DNA from: Clostridium sp. CAG:413
Lineage (GTDB): Bacteria > Bacillota > Clostridia > Oscillospirales > Acutalibacteraceae
Length of the DNA: 64,000 nt
NCBI GenBank assembly: GCA_000431775.1
Contig: FR888227.1
Location: forward strand, 63,854 to 127,853
Direction: 5' to 3'
Positions 24,752-32,915 of the stretch are shown piece by piece (position 1 is the first letter of the stretch; the number at the start of each line of letters is the position of its first letter). The notes under the pieces are model-generated. The model worked only from the letters and a program-made list of their open reading frames with translations, was not told where the DNA came from and ran no database searches. The position numbers were made by a program, and so were the translations under genes.

Positions 24752-25348
24752 ATGCTATACATCATATCCGCTGCGCTTGCCGCATATCTCATCGGAAGCG
24801 TCAGCTCAGCGGTGATAATCTCAAAAGCCGTCTACGGTGAGGATATCAGGAAGCACGGCAGCGGCAACGCCGGGGCGACCAACATGATGCGTATCCACGG
24901 CAAAAAGGCGGGCGCGGCAGTTCTGCTGTGCGACTTCTCAAAGGGGCTTATATGCGTTGCGGCGGCAAAGCTGCTCACGGTTTACGGCGGTGCGCCGTGG
25001 GCGACCGTATTCGTTGCGGGATTTTTTGCCCAATTAGGGCATACTTTCCCTGTTTTCTTCGGCTTCCGAGGCGGCAAAGGGGTCGCGACAGCGGCGGGGG
25101 CGGCCTTTGCGATAATGCCGCTGACGGCTCTGCTACTCTTCGCGCTGTTTGCCGTTATCGTCGGCGCATTTCGCTTTGTTTCGCTCGCTTCCGGAGTCTG
25201 TGCGGCGCTGTATCCGCTGCTCGCCTATTTCCTGAACGGCAAGGAATACTTCGTATTCGCTGCCTGCTGCTCCGCGCTAATGGCATTAAAGCACATTCCG
25301 AATTTCATCCGCCTGCTTGACGGCAGGGAGAGCAAAATATCAAATTGA
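24752..25348 (+). CDS. plsY: glycerol-3-phosphate acyltransferase PlsY
   Basis: A 198-residue membrane enzyme with about five helices. It has the three PlsY loops: IGSVSSAV, GSGNAGATNMMR (about 38-49) and GFRGGKGVATAAG (about 105). It transfers acyl from acyl-phosphate to glycerol-3-phosphate, the first step of phospholipid synthesis, and depends on PlsX. The RBS AAAGGAGGG is strong. It is divergent from recJ and appears monocistronic. Confidence 0.96.
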   Translation: MLYIISAALAAYLIGSVSSAVIISKAVYGEDIRKHGSGNAGATNMMRIHGKKAGAAVLLCDFSKGLICVAAAKLLTVYGGAPWATVFVAGFFAQLGHTFPVFFGFRGGKGVATAAGAAFAIMPLTALLLFALFAVIVGAFRFVSLASGVCAALYPLLAYFLNGKEYFVFAACCSALMALKHIPNFIRLLDGRESKISN

Positions 25349-25400
25349 ATACGGCTTTATCGCAGTCACTTTTCCCAAACGGACGGCGGCTGCAATTTTT

Positions 25401-25420
25401 TACTGTAATTTACTGTAATT
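25401..25420 (+). repeat. tandem 10-bp direct repeat upstream of the oxidoreductase operon
   Basis: TACTGTAATT is repeated twice head to tail, about 140 bases upstream of the promoter at 25558-25586. It could be a regulator site. The rest of the 275-base gap 25349-25623 is AT-rich with no other clear structure. Confidence 0.4.
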
Positions 25421-25557
25421 GTGCATATGTTTTTTCGCCTGCAAGGCAACCTGAGAATGTACTTTCATATAATTGAACAAACGGTAGGCTCAAAACCGCC
25501 CCGCTTTTGCGAAAAATCGAGAATTTGAGAATTCGGGCGAAAATGAGCGAAAAACTG

Positions 25558-25586
25558 TTGTTTTATCTTTGACCCTGTGATATAAT
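25558..25586 (+). promoter_or_regulatory. sigma-A promoter of the glycerol-type oxidoreductase operon
   Basis: TTGTTT (25558-25563), a 17-base spacer, and TATAAT (25581-25586) with an extended TG-A element just before it. The start codon follows 38 bases later behind GGAGG. Confidence 0.75.
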
Positions 25587-25623
25587 AGCAAACAGTAAAT
25601 TATTAAACACGGAGGTTTTATCA

Positions 25624-27054
25624 ATGAACTACGATGTTGCCGTTGTAGGCGCAGGCGTTATCGGCTCGCTTATTGCAAGAGATCTCAGCCGCTACAACAT
25701 CAAAATTGCCCTTATCGAGAAATGCAACGATATGGCAATGGGCACTTCAAAAGCCAACAGCGCTATCGTTCACGCCGGTTTCGACGCGAAGCCCGGCACC
25801 CTCAAAGCACGCTTCAACGTAAGAGGCACCGAGATGATGCCCGAGCTGTGCAAGACTCTCAGCGTACCGTTTAAGCCCGTCGGCTCGCTCGTCGTCGCCT
25901 TCTCAGACGATGAGATGGAGACTCTGCACGAGCTGCTCGAGAGAGGCAAGGCAAACGGCGTGCCCGGCCTTGAGATCTATGACGCAGCGAAGCTCCGCGA
26001 GGAGGAGCCTCACATCAGTGAAGAGGCCAAGGGCGCTCTCTGGGCACCCACGGCAGGCATCGTCTGCCCCTATGAGCTGACCGTGGCAGCAGCCGAGAAT
26101 GCAGTGGTCAACGGCGCGGATTTCGTGCGCAACTTTGCCGTCTCCAAAATCGACTACGACGGCAGCGTATTCACCCTCTCAAACGGTGAAAAGGAGCTGA
26201 CCGCAAAGTATGTCATCAACGCCGCCGGCGTATTCTGCGACGAGATAGCGGCGCTCATCGGCGACGATTCGATACATACCACCCCCAGAAAGGGCGAATA
26301 TATGCTCTGCGACAAGTCGATAGGCTCGCTCGCAAAGCACACGATATTCCAGTGCCCCACCGATATGGGCAAGGGTGTCCTCGTCACACCGACGGTCGAC
26401 GGCAACCTGCTCATCGGCCCGAGCGCGCTTGACATCGAGGATAAGACCGACGTTTCCACCACCTCGAGCGCACTCGCCGAGATCCTTGTCACGGCTAAGA
26501 AATCCGTCCCCTGCCTCACCACGAGAGAGGTCATCACCTCCTTCGCGGGTCTCAGAGCGCACTGCGACAGAGACGATTTCATCATTGAGCCGAGCGAGAA
26601 GAACGACAAATTCATCAACGTCGCCGGCATTGAATCCCCCGGCCTCTCCTCCGCGCCCGCGATTGCCGAGTATGTCGCCGATATGCTTGCAAAGGCTATG
26701 AGCGCCGAGAAGAAGGACGGCTTCAAGCCCGACAGAGCGGAGCCCGTCCGTTTCAGACACATGAGCAACGACGAGCGCAAGGCTCTCATTGAGAAGAACC
26801 CCGCTTACGGCAGGATAATCTGCCGCTGCGAGACGATAACCGAGGGCGAGATCCTCGACGCCATCCACGCACCCGCCGGCGCAAGAGACGTTGACGGCGT
26901 TAAGCGCAGGACGAGAGCGGGCATGGGTCGCTGCCAGGGCGGCTTCTGCGGCTCCAAGGTCGTTGAGCTGCTTGCAAGAGAGCTGGGCGTTGAGATCAAC
27001 GAGATAACCAAATTCGGCGGCGGCTCAAAAATCCTTTATGACAGAACAAAGTGA
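25624..27054 (+). CDS. GlpA-like FAD-dependent oxidoreductase with BFD-type [2Fe-2S] domain
   Basis: A 476-residue flavoenzyme. The N-terminal dinucleotide fold (VAVVGAGVIGSLIARDLSRY) and DAO-type core resemble glycerol-3-phosphate dehydrogenase or L-2-hydroxyglutarate oxidase. The C-terminal domain (about 395-460) has CRC and RCQGGFC, the four-cysteine pattern of a BFD-like [2Fe-2S] domain found in anaerobic GlpA. With the two following genes it forms the three-part enzyme set found in anaerobes for sn-glycerol-3-phosphate oxidation, though the substrate is not proven. The next gene starts after 10 bases. Confidence 0.85.
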   Translation: MNYDVAVVGAGVIGSLIARDLSRYNIKIALIEKCNDMAMGTSKANSAIVHAGFDAKPGTLKARFNVRGTEMMPELCKTLSVPFKPVGSLVVAFSDDEMETLHELLERGKANGVPGLEIYDAAKLREEEPHISEEAKGALWAPTAGIVCPYELTVAAAENAVVNGADFVRNFAVSKIDYDGSVFTLSNGEKELTAKYVINAAGVFCDEIAALIGDDSIHTTPRKGEYMLCDKSIGSLAKHTIFQCPTDMGKGVLVTPTVDGNLLIGPSALDIEDKTDVSTTSSALAEILVTAKKSVPCLTTREVITSFAGLRAHCDRDDFIIEPSEKNDKFINVAGIESPGLSSAPAIAEYVADMLAKAMSAEKKDGFKPDRAEPVRFRHMSNDERKALIEKNPAYGRIICRCETITEGEILDAIHAPAGARDVDGVKRRTRAGMGRCQGGFCGSKVVELLARELGVEINEITKFGGGSKILYDRTK

Positions 27055-27064
27055 GGCGGAAAAT

Positions 27065-28318
27065 ATGCTTAATTATGATATAGTTGTAATCGGCGGAGGT
27101 CCCGCAGGCATGGCTGCCGCACTCAAGGCAAAGGAATGCGGCGTTGACAGCATACTCATCCTCGAGAGAGCCGAGACCCTCGGCGGCATCCTCGAGCAGT
27201 GCATACATACCGGCTTCGGCCTTCATTACTTCGGCGAGGAGCTCTCCGGCCCCGAATACGCCGACAGATTCATTCAGCTCGTCAACGAGCAGGGCATTGA
27301 ATACAAGACCGACACAATGGCTCTCCAGATAACCGAGGATAACATCGTCTACGCCTGCAACAAGACCGACGGTCTGCTTGAGATTCAGGCTAAGGCTATC
27401 ATCCTCGCAATGGGCTGCCGCGAACGCCCCAGAGGAGCGCTTAACATCGCGGGCACCAGAGCCTCGGGCGTTATGAGCGCCGGCACGGCTCAGAAATATG
27501 TCAATATCGACGGCTATATGCCCGGCAAAAAGGTCGTCATACTCGGCTCGGGCGATATCGGCCTTATCATGGCTCGCCGCATGACCCTTGAGGGCGCGGA
27601 AGTCAAGGTAGTCTGCGAGCTTATGCCCTATTCCAGCGGCCTGACGAGAAACATCGTCCAGTGCCTCAACGATTTCGATATCCCCCTGCGTCTGAGCTGC
27701 ACCGTTATCGAGGTTCACGGTAAGGACAGAGTCGAGGGCGTTACCATCGCCGATGTCGACGAGAATCGCAGACCCATCAAGGGCACGGAGCAGTATATCG
27801 AATGCGACACTCTCATGCTTTCGGTCGGTCTTATCCCCGAGAACGAGCTTACCAGAGCTGTCGGCATCCAGCTTGACCACGTCACCAACGGCGCCGTGGT
27901 CGACGAATTCAGAGAGACCTCCCACAAGGGCGTTTTCGCCTGCGGCAACGTGCTGCACGTCCACGACCTTGTCGACTATGTTACCCTCGAGAGCCAGACG
28001 GCCGGCGAGGGCGCGGCAAGATATGTGCTCGGCAAGACCGGCGAGCATGAATACGTCAAGACCAAGGGCGTGAACGGCGTGCGCTACATAGTGCCTCAGA
28101 AGGTCGATATCAAGAATGACGACGATGTGAAGCTCTACTTCAGAGTCGGTCAGACTTATAAGAACGCCAAGGTCGTCGTTAAATATAACGGCGAAGAGAT
28201 CCTCAGCCGCAAGAGACCCAGACTCGCCCCCGGCGAAATGGAAAACGTCGTTATCAAGAACGACGTGCTCAAGGGCTTTGCAGCCGACGGCGTTATAGAA
28301 ATTTCGGTGGAGGGTTGA
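27065..28318 (+). CDS. NAD(P)/FAD-dependent oxidoreductase, GlpB-like partner
   Basis: A 417-residue flavoprotein of the pyridine nucleotide-disulfide reductase fold. It has the FAD site VVIGGGPAGMAAALKAKECG at the N-terminus, VVILGSGDIGLIMARR as the second dinucleotide site (about 160), and VFACGNVLHVHDLVD near residue 290. A C-terminal extension of about 90 residues follows. I start at the ATG at 27065, which has GAGGCGGA upstream; an ATG at 27038 lies inside the previous gene. Its role is electron transfer from the GlpA-like subunit to NAD or another carrier, by analogy. Confidence 0.85.
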   Translation: MLNYDIVVIGGGPAGMAAALKAKECGVDSILILERAETLGGILEQCIHTGFGLHYFGEELSGPEYADRFIQLVNEQGIEYKTDTMALQITEDNIVYACNKTDGLLEIQAKAIILAMGCRERPRGALNIAGTRASGVMSAGTAQKYVNIDGYMPGKKVVILGSGDIGLIMARRMTLEGAEVKVVCELMPYSSGLTRNIVQCLNDFDIPLRLSCTVIEVHGKDRVEGVTIADVDENRRPIKGTEQYIECDTLMLSVGLIPENELTRAVGIQLDHVTNGAVVDEFRETSHKGVFACGNVLHVHDLVDYVTLESQTAGEGAARYVLGKTGEHEYVKTKGVNGVRYIVPQKVDIKNDDDVKLYFRVGQTYKNAKVVVKYNGEEILSRKRPRLAPGEMENVVIKNDVLKGFAADGVIEISVEG

Positions 28319-28321
28319 TTT

Positions 28322-28687
28322 ATGCAGAAGAATATTATTTGCGTGGCCTGCCCCATGGGCTGCGGCATAACCGTTGAACTCAGCGACAGCGGCGAGATAC
28401 TTTCCGTCACAGGCAACACCTGTAAGAGAGGCGACGCCTATGCAAGAAGCGAATGCACCAATCCCGTCAGGAGCCTTGCGACTACCGTTAAGGTCGACGG
28501 CGGCATTCACAATGTGGTCCCCTGCAAATCGGCGGGTCCCCTGCCCAAGGGCATGATCATGGACTGCATGAAGACGGTCAACGCCACGGAAGTCAAAGCG
28601 CCCGTCAAGCTCGGCGATATCCTCATTGAGAATATCTGCGGCACCGGAGTCAACATCGTAGCTACCAACCACTGCCCCTGCAAGTAA
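28322..28687 (+). CDS. DUF1667 small cysteine-rich protein
   Basis: A 121-residue protein with an N-terminal CVACPMGC motif, then NTCKRGDAYARSEC, and a C-terminal NHCPCK. This cysteine pattern resembles the iron-sulfur region of molybdopterin oxidoreductases, and the DUF1667 family is nearly always encoded after a GlpA-like/oxidoreductase pair. It may be an electron-transfer or membrane-docking subunit of that complex. It begins four bases after the previous stop. A strong terminator follows. Confidence 0.85.
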   Translation: MQKNIICVACPMGCGITVELSDSGEILSVTGNTCKRGDAYARSECTNPVRSLATTVKVDGGIHNVVPCKSAGPLPKGMIMDCMKTVNATEVKAPVKLGDILIENICGTGVNIVATNHCPCK

Positions 28688-28704
28688 GGCTTTTTAAGTC
28701 TTTC

Positions 28705-28743
28705 GGCACGCCGAAAATCAGCTTTTTCGGCGTGCCTGTTTTG
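28705..28743 (+). terminator. terminator of the oxidoreductase operon
   Basis: A 13-bp stem (28705-28717 with 28724-28736, GGCACGCCGAAAA arm), followed by TGTTTTG. It is 18 bases past the DUF1667 stop. Confidence 0.85.
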
Positions 28744-28788
28744 CGCCCTTTTGAGCGGCGGATTTAATCGTATGTCACGGGGTCAAAT

Positions 28789-28807
28789 AGTAACAAAATT
28801 TGTTACT
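28789..28807. promoter_or_regulatory. perfect palindrome, operator candidate
   Basis: Arms AGTAACAAA and TTTGTTACT around one central base, about 20 bases upstream of the -35 of the promoter at 28828-28856. There is no U-tract, so it is more like a protein-binding site than a terminator. Confidence 0.5.
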
Positions 28808-28827
28808 GAATTTTAACAGTTTTTTAA

Positions 28828-28856
28828 TTGAATATGAGAATTGTTTAAGGTAAAAT
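28828..28856 (+). promoter_or_regulatory. promoter of the cell-surface acylation cluster
   Basis: TTGAAT (28828-28833), a 17-base spacer and TAAAAT (28851-28856), 33 bases before the ATG at 28890. Confidence 0.55.
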
Positions 28857-28889
28857 TAGTTTACAAAACAGTGTGGGGATGTATATATT

Positions 28890-29813
28890 ATGCAGAAGAG
28901 TTCTATAGTCAAAATAATTTTGTCAATTCTCGCCGCAGCGGCAATCATTTTCGGAGTTGTCGTCGGCATTAAACATATATCGGATAATAAAAGAGAGGAT
29001 ACAAGCGGCACTTCGACCTCGCAGAGCGGCGAATCCTCCTCAGATGAATCGGGCACCGCCGATCAGGCTCAGGCCTCAACGGCGGGCGAGACCGAGACCG
29101 AGACCGAAACCACGGCGGCCGCAACCACAAAGGCGGATAAAACGACCACAGGCAAACACACAAAGCCGCCCAAGACCACCAAGACGCCGAAGACCGAAAA
29201 GACCACCAAGCGCAGCGGCTCATCAGGCGGCAAAGAGACCATGACCTATCACGACATGGATTACTCCTGCTTCGATGACTGCGCCTTTATCGGTAATTCG
29301 CGAGTGCTCGACCTCAAGAATTACGGCCTTGCCGAGAATGTCTATGCGAGCGTCGGTTTGACGGTCGACACGGTATTCACCGAGAAAGCCTCAGGCAGCA
29401 GCGTCGTTATAATCGACGAGCTCAAGGGCAAGCATTTCAAGAAGGTTTTCCTGATGTTCGGCGATAACGAATGCGGCTGGCCGAATACAAGCGTTTTCAT
29501 CAAGAGATACGCCAAGGTAATAGCGGCGGTCAGGGAGAGAGTGCCCGAAGCGGAGATCTATCTGCAATCTGTGCTGCCCATCAGCAGAGCCGCCGACGCA
29601 AAGAACGAATACGGCTGCAACAATGCGGCGATAAAAAAAGTCAACGAAGCGATAAAGCAGCTCGCCAAGGATGAAGGCGTGCGTTACATAAACCCCGCCG
29701 CCTCAATGACCGATTCCCAGGGCTTCCTGCCCGACGAAGCGGCGAGCGACGGAGTGCATCTGAGAAAGAAATACTGCCGCATCTGGCTCAACTACTTAGC
29801 TGATAATATGTGA
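28890..29813 (+). CDS. membrane-anchored SGNH-like hydrolase with Thr-rich linker
   Basis: A 307-residue protein. One N-terminal helix (about 7-28) anchors it, a Thr/Lys/Ser-rich low-complexity linker (about 35-112) follows, and then an SGNH-type domain. Block I is FIGNSR (putative Ser nucleophile), the mid block MFGDNECG, and the C-terminal DGVHL supplies the Asp-x-x-His pair. It probably acts outside the cell on an acyl or sugar ester. It is first in a cluster with a lipoprotein, an MBOAT acyltransferase and a DHHW protein. Confidence 0.75.
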   Translation: MQKSSIVKIILSILAAAAIIFGVVVGIKHISDNKREDTSGTSTSQSGESSSDESGTADQAQASTAGETETETETTAAATTKADKTTTGKHTKPPKTTKTPKTEKTTKRSGSSGGKETMTYHDMDYSCFDDCAFIGNSRVLDLKNYGLAENVYASVGLTVDTVFTEKASGSSVVIIDELKGKHFKKVFLMFGDNECGWPNTSVFIKRYAKVIAAVRERVPEAEIYLQSVLPISRAADAKNEYGCNNAAIKKVNEAIKQLAKDEGVRYINPAASMTDSQGFLPDEAASDGVHLRKKYCRIWLNYLADNM

Positions 29814-29826
29814 TATGGGGGAAGAA

Positions 29827-30291
29827 ATGATGAAGAAATTTACGGCGCTTATACTTGCCGCGATCATTGCGGCTCTGCTTTGCAGCTGCTCCGGCGGCAA
29901 GACCCTGCCCGATGCCCCGACTTTGGCGGCGGCTCTCGCAAGCGGACTTGATTTTGACGAAGAGCTTGAGGACAGCGGCGCAGATATCGCCTACTCCTTC
30001 TACGGCGTCGACGAGGCTCAGTGCAAGAGCGCGGCTCTCTATAAAGGCAGCAGTGCGTCGGTCGACGAGGTCGCCGTATTTGAATGCGTTGACGCCGACG
30101 CAGCGAACGCTGTCGCAGCCCTTGCGAGCGAGAGGCAGCAGTATCTGCACGACGGCTACAGCAACTACGGCCCCGAGCAGGTGCCGAAGATTGATTCGGG
30201 CGTTATCAAGGCAGTCGGCAACACCGTTATATTCTGCATCAGCAACTCACCCGAGAAGATAGATTCGATCATAGACGCGTCCCGCAAATAA
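29827..30291 (+). CDS. DUF4358-type lipoprotein
   Basis: A 154-residue exported lipoprotein with signal peptide MMKKFTALILAAIIAALLCSC, the lipobox Cys being at about residue 21. The mature domain (about 110 residues) has the DUF4358 features: a CKSAALYKGSSASVDEVAVFE segment and a C-terminal GNTVIFCISNSPEKI. The function is unknown; in Firmicutes these sit beside MBOAT/DHHW genes. The ATG at 29827 is chosen because GGGGGA lies five bases upstream; an earlier ATG at 29815 has no such site. Confidence 0.75.
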   Translation: MMKKFTALILAAIIAALLCSCSGGKTLPDAPTLAAALASGLDFDEELEDSGADIAYSFYGVDEAQCKSAALYKGSSASVDEVAVFECVDADAANAVAALASERQQYLHDGYSNYGPEQVPKIDSGVIKAVGNTVIFCISNSPEKIDSIIDASRK

Positions 30292-30308
30292 TCACGGAGA
30301 AGTAATTT

Positions 30309-31703
30309 ATGGTTTTTTCTGATTCTGTTTTCCTCTTCATGTTTTTGCCGCTGACGCTTGCCGTCTATTACGCGGTTCCGTTCGCTTTCAAAAATACAGT
30401 TTTGTTTCTTACCGGCTTGCTCTTTTACGCATGGGGCGAGCCGGTTTATGTGCTTATAATGCTGCTCTCCACCGCCATCGACTACTGCGCCGGGCGGTTA
30501 ATGGATCGCTTTGATTCAAACAAAAATATACGCAAGGCTACTTTGCTCGTATCGGTGGTGATGAATCTCTCGCTGCTCGGTATATTCAAATACGGCAGCT
30601 TCTTCATCGGCAGCGTGAACGGCATATTCGGCTCGGCTATCCCCGACCCCGGCCTGCCGCTCCCGATAGGTATCAGCTTCTTCACCTTCCAGTCGATGTC
30701 ATACACCATCGACCTCTATCGCAGGAATATCAAGGTGCAGAAGAATTTCATCGACTTTGCCGCCTTTGTCACCATGTTCCCGCAGATAGTGGCGGGGCCG
30801 ATAGTCCGCTATGAGGATGTCTCGGCTCAGCTCGCCTGCCGCAGGATCGACCTCAGTAGCATGAGCGACGGCATAACCAGATTCGTCTGCGGCATGTGCA
30901 AAAAGGTGCTCATTGCGAACTCTATAGGCGCGCTTTGGACCGACGTCAAGGCGCAGGACTACGCCTCCATGCCCGCCGCCACGGCTTGGCTCGGCATTGC
31001 GGCGTTCACCTTGCAGATATACTTTGATTTCTCAGGCTACAGCGATATGGCGATAGGCCTCGGCAAGATGCTGGGCTTCGACTTCCCCGAGAATTTCCGC
31101 TATCCTTACAATTCAAAGAGCATCGCCGAATTTTGGCGCAGGTGGCATATCACGCTCGGCGACTGGTTCAAGAGCTATGTCTATTTCCCGCTCGGCGGCA
31201 GCAGAGGCAGCACGGCGGCGACAATACGCAACACCCTCATCGTGTGGCTGCTCACCGGTCTTTGGCACGGTGCAAGCTGGAATTTCATCCTCTGGGGTCT
31301 TTATTACGGCGTGCTTATAATACTTGAGAAATTCATATTCAGGCGCCTGCTCGAACGCACTCCGTCCGCCCTACGGCACATTCTCATGATGCTTGCCGTC
31401 GTATTCGGCTGGGTTATGTTCGAGATAACCTCCCCTGCCTCGGAGCTTGAATTCGTCAAGGCGATGCTCGGCTTCGGCGGCTCGTTTGCAAATTCGTTCA
31501 CGCTCAATGCGCTGCACAATTACGCTGTCACATTCATCGCGGCAATCGCAATCTCCACGGGCATCCCGCTGAAAATGTGCAAGAAACTGCCCGAGAAGCG
31601 CGCGGACACCCTCTCGCTCGTAGGCGAAGCTGCGGGCATGACCGCCTGCATAGCCTGCCTTGTTGACTCGGGCTACAACCCGTTCTTATACTTCAATTTC
31701 TAA
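30309..31703 (+). CDS. MBOAT family O-acyltransferase (AlgI/DltB-like)
   Basis: A 464-residue polytopic enzyme with about 11 helices. The conserved blocks are PLPIGISFFTFQSMSYTIDLYR, EFWRRWHITLGDW and LTGLWHGASWNFILWG, whose His (about residue 320) is the presumed catalytic residue. In this family it transfers an acyl group, usually acetyl, across the membrane to an exported polymer such as peptidoglycan or a polysaccharide. The next gene, encoding a DHHW/AlgJ-like protein, likely completes the transfer outside. Confidence 0.9.
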   Translation: MVFSDSVFLFMFLPLTLAVYYAVPFAFKNTVLFLTGLLFYAWGEPVYVLIMLLSTAIDYCAGRLMDRFDSNKNIRKATLLVSVVMNLSLLGIFKYGSFFIGSVNGIFGSAIPDPGLPLPIGISFFTFQSMSYTIDLYRRNIKVQKNFIDFAAFVTMFPQIVAGPIVRYEDVSAQLACRRIDLSSMSDGITRFVCGMCKKVLIANSIGALWTDVKAQDYASMPAATAWLGIAAFTLQIYFDFSGYSDMAIGLGKMLGFDFPENFRYPYNSKSIAEFWRRWHITLGDWFKSYVYFPLGGSRGSTAATIRNTLIVWLLTGLWHGASWNFILWGLYYGVLIILEKFIFRRLLERTPSALRHILMMLAVVFGWVMFEITSPASELEFVKAMLGFGGSFANSFTLNALHNYAVTFIAAIAISTGIPLKMCKKLPEKRADTLSLVGEAAGMTACIACLVDSGYNPFLYFNF

Positions 31704-31715
31704 GGGGGTGCAGGT

Positions 31716-32810
31716 ATGAAAACAAAGTTTCTCAGAATTATACTATTTTTCCTCGTGATCCTCATCATCCCTGCTTTCACCCTTTTCGGCAAAAAAGAGA
31801 GCGTCAGCTACAACGAGAATAAAACGCTTGCCGAGATGCCGAAGCTCAGCTTTGAGAGCTGGAAAAACCGCACCTTTATGGACGGGTTGAGCGACTTTTT
31901 CTCCGACCATTTCGTCTGCCGCGAGGGCTTCATCAGGCTCAAAAACACCGCCGACAAGCTGATAGGCAAGGATGAGATAAAGGGCGTTTATGAATTTAAC
32001 GGCTCGCTCATACAGCTTTTCCGCAACGGAACGCCAAATATAACCGACAAAAACCTGCGCACGATCAATTCATTTGCCGAGAAAGCGGGCGAAGCTCCCG
32101 TGTATTTCGTTCCGGTCGTGACGGCGCAGGAGAAATTCAAGGCGGAGCTGCCGAAATATCTTGACCTTGACGACGAGGGCGAATACGTCGCCTACTGCAA
32201 GAGCAAGCTCAAGGGCGTTGAAACTCTCGATATCAGCGAAGCGGTGCTCGGCGAGGATTACGCCTATTACCGCACCGACCACCATTGGACATCCAACGCG
32301 GCATACGCCGCTTATCTTGCGCTCGGTAAGCCTCTGAGCTACGAGCCGAGGGAGCTTGAGCCTCAGGTGATGAGCGACAGCTTTAAGGGCACTCTTTACT
32401 CCAAAACGCTGAACGAAAGCATCAAAGCGGATGAGATTATCCGTTACGGCGGCGAAAGTCGGGCGACCCTCACCGTCGGCGGCAAGAGCAGCCCGCTTTA
32501 TTGCCCTGAACGCCTTGGCGAGAAGGATAAGTATTTATACTTCCTCGGCGGCAATTACGGCATATGCACCGTGACGAACGAAAAAGTTCAAGGCGGCAAG
32601 CTGCTGATGATAAAGGACAGTTACGCTAACTGCCTTGTTCCCCTGCTGGCGGAGCATTTCTCCGAGATAACGCTGATCGACACGAGATATTGCAGCCAGG
32701 GCGACATCGCCTCGCTCGACCTCGCGGAGTATGACGAGATAGTGATACTTTTCAATGTCAGCGGCTTCTCACAGGAGCGCAGCCTTTCGCTGCTCGACAT
32801 GATCAAATAA
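31716..32810 (+). CDS. DHHW family / AlgX-AlgJ-like SGNH protein
   Basis: A 364-residue protein with an N-terminal membrane anchor (about 5-24). The central region has FFSDHFVCREGFIRLKN (about 63) and the family signature TDHHWTSNAAY (about 187), where the DHHW motif names the family. A late MIKDSYANCLVPLLAEHF block supplies the Ser nucleophile of an SGNH-like site. It is the usual partner of MBOAT enzymes and probably accepts acyl groups and moves them to an extracellular glycan. It starts 12 bases after the MBOAT gene. Confidence 0.85.
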   Translation: MKTKFLRIILFFLVILIIPAFTLFGKKESVSYNENKTLAEMPKLSFESWKNRTFMDGLSDFFSDHFVCREGFIRLKNTADKLIGKDEIKGVYEFNGSLIQLFRNGTPNITDKNLRTINSFAEKAGEAPVYFVPVVTAQEKFKAELPKYLDLDDEGEYVAYCKSKLKGVETLDISEAVLGEDYAYYRTDHHWTSNAAYAAYLALGKPLSYEPRELEPQVMSDSFKGTLYSKTLNESIKADEIIRYGGESRATLTVGGKSSPLYCPERLGEKDKYLYFLGGNYGICTVTNEKVQGGKLLMIKDSYANCLVPLLAEHFSEITLIDTRYCSQGDIASLDLAEYDEIVILFNVSGFSQERSLSLLDMIK

Positions 32811-32821
32811 TTAAATAAAGC

Positions 32822-32873
32822 TGCGGGCTGCTGCAAGTGACCGAAATCACAGGCAGCAGCCCGCATTTTATAT
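32822..32873 (+). terminator. terminator after the acylation cluster
   Basis: Stem TGCGGGCTGCTGC (32822-32834) with GCAGCAGCCCGCA (32853-32865), followed by TTTTATAT. Confidence 0.8.
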
Positions 32874-32882
32874 CCTAAAGCC

Positions 32883-32911
32883 TAAAAATGCCCCGCTTCG
32901 AGGCGGGGCAT
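32883..32911 (-). terminator. terminator after yfcC-like gene
   Basis: Stem ATGCCCCGC/GCGGGGCAT (32888-32896 with 32903-32911) with a 6-base loop, followed on the minus strand by TTTTTAGG. It faces the plus-strand terminator, so the two operons converge here. Confidence 0.8.
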
Positions 32912-32915
32912 CAGC

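Noticed and set aside
25570-25586. TTGACC six bases upstream of TATAAT as a promoter
   Set aside because: The spacer is far too short; the TTGTTT at 25558 gives a proper 17-base spacer.
26996-28672. 558-residue minus-strand frame opposite the flavoprotein genes
   Set aside because: It is antisense to two well-supported enzymes; high-GC codon structure produces such frames.
29010-29220. Possible tandem repeat or CRISPR-like region in the Thr/Lys-rich stretch
   Set aside because: It is a low-complexity coding linker of the SGNH protein with no regular spaced repeats; no CRISPR array was seen anywhere in the window.
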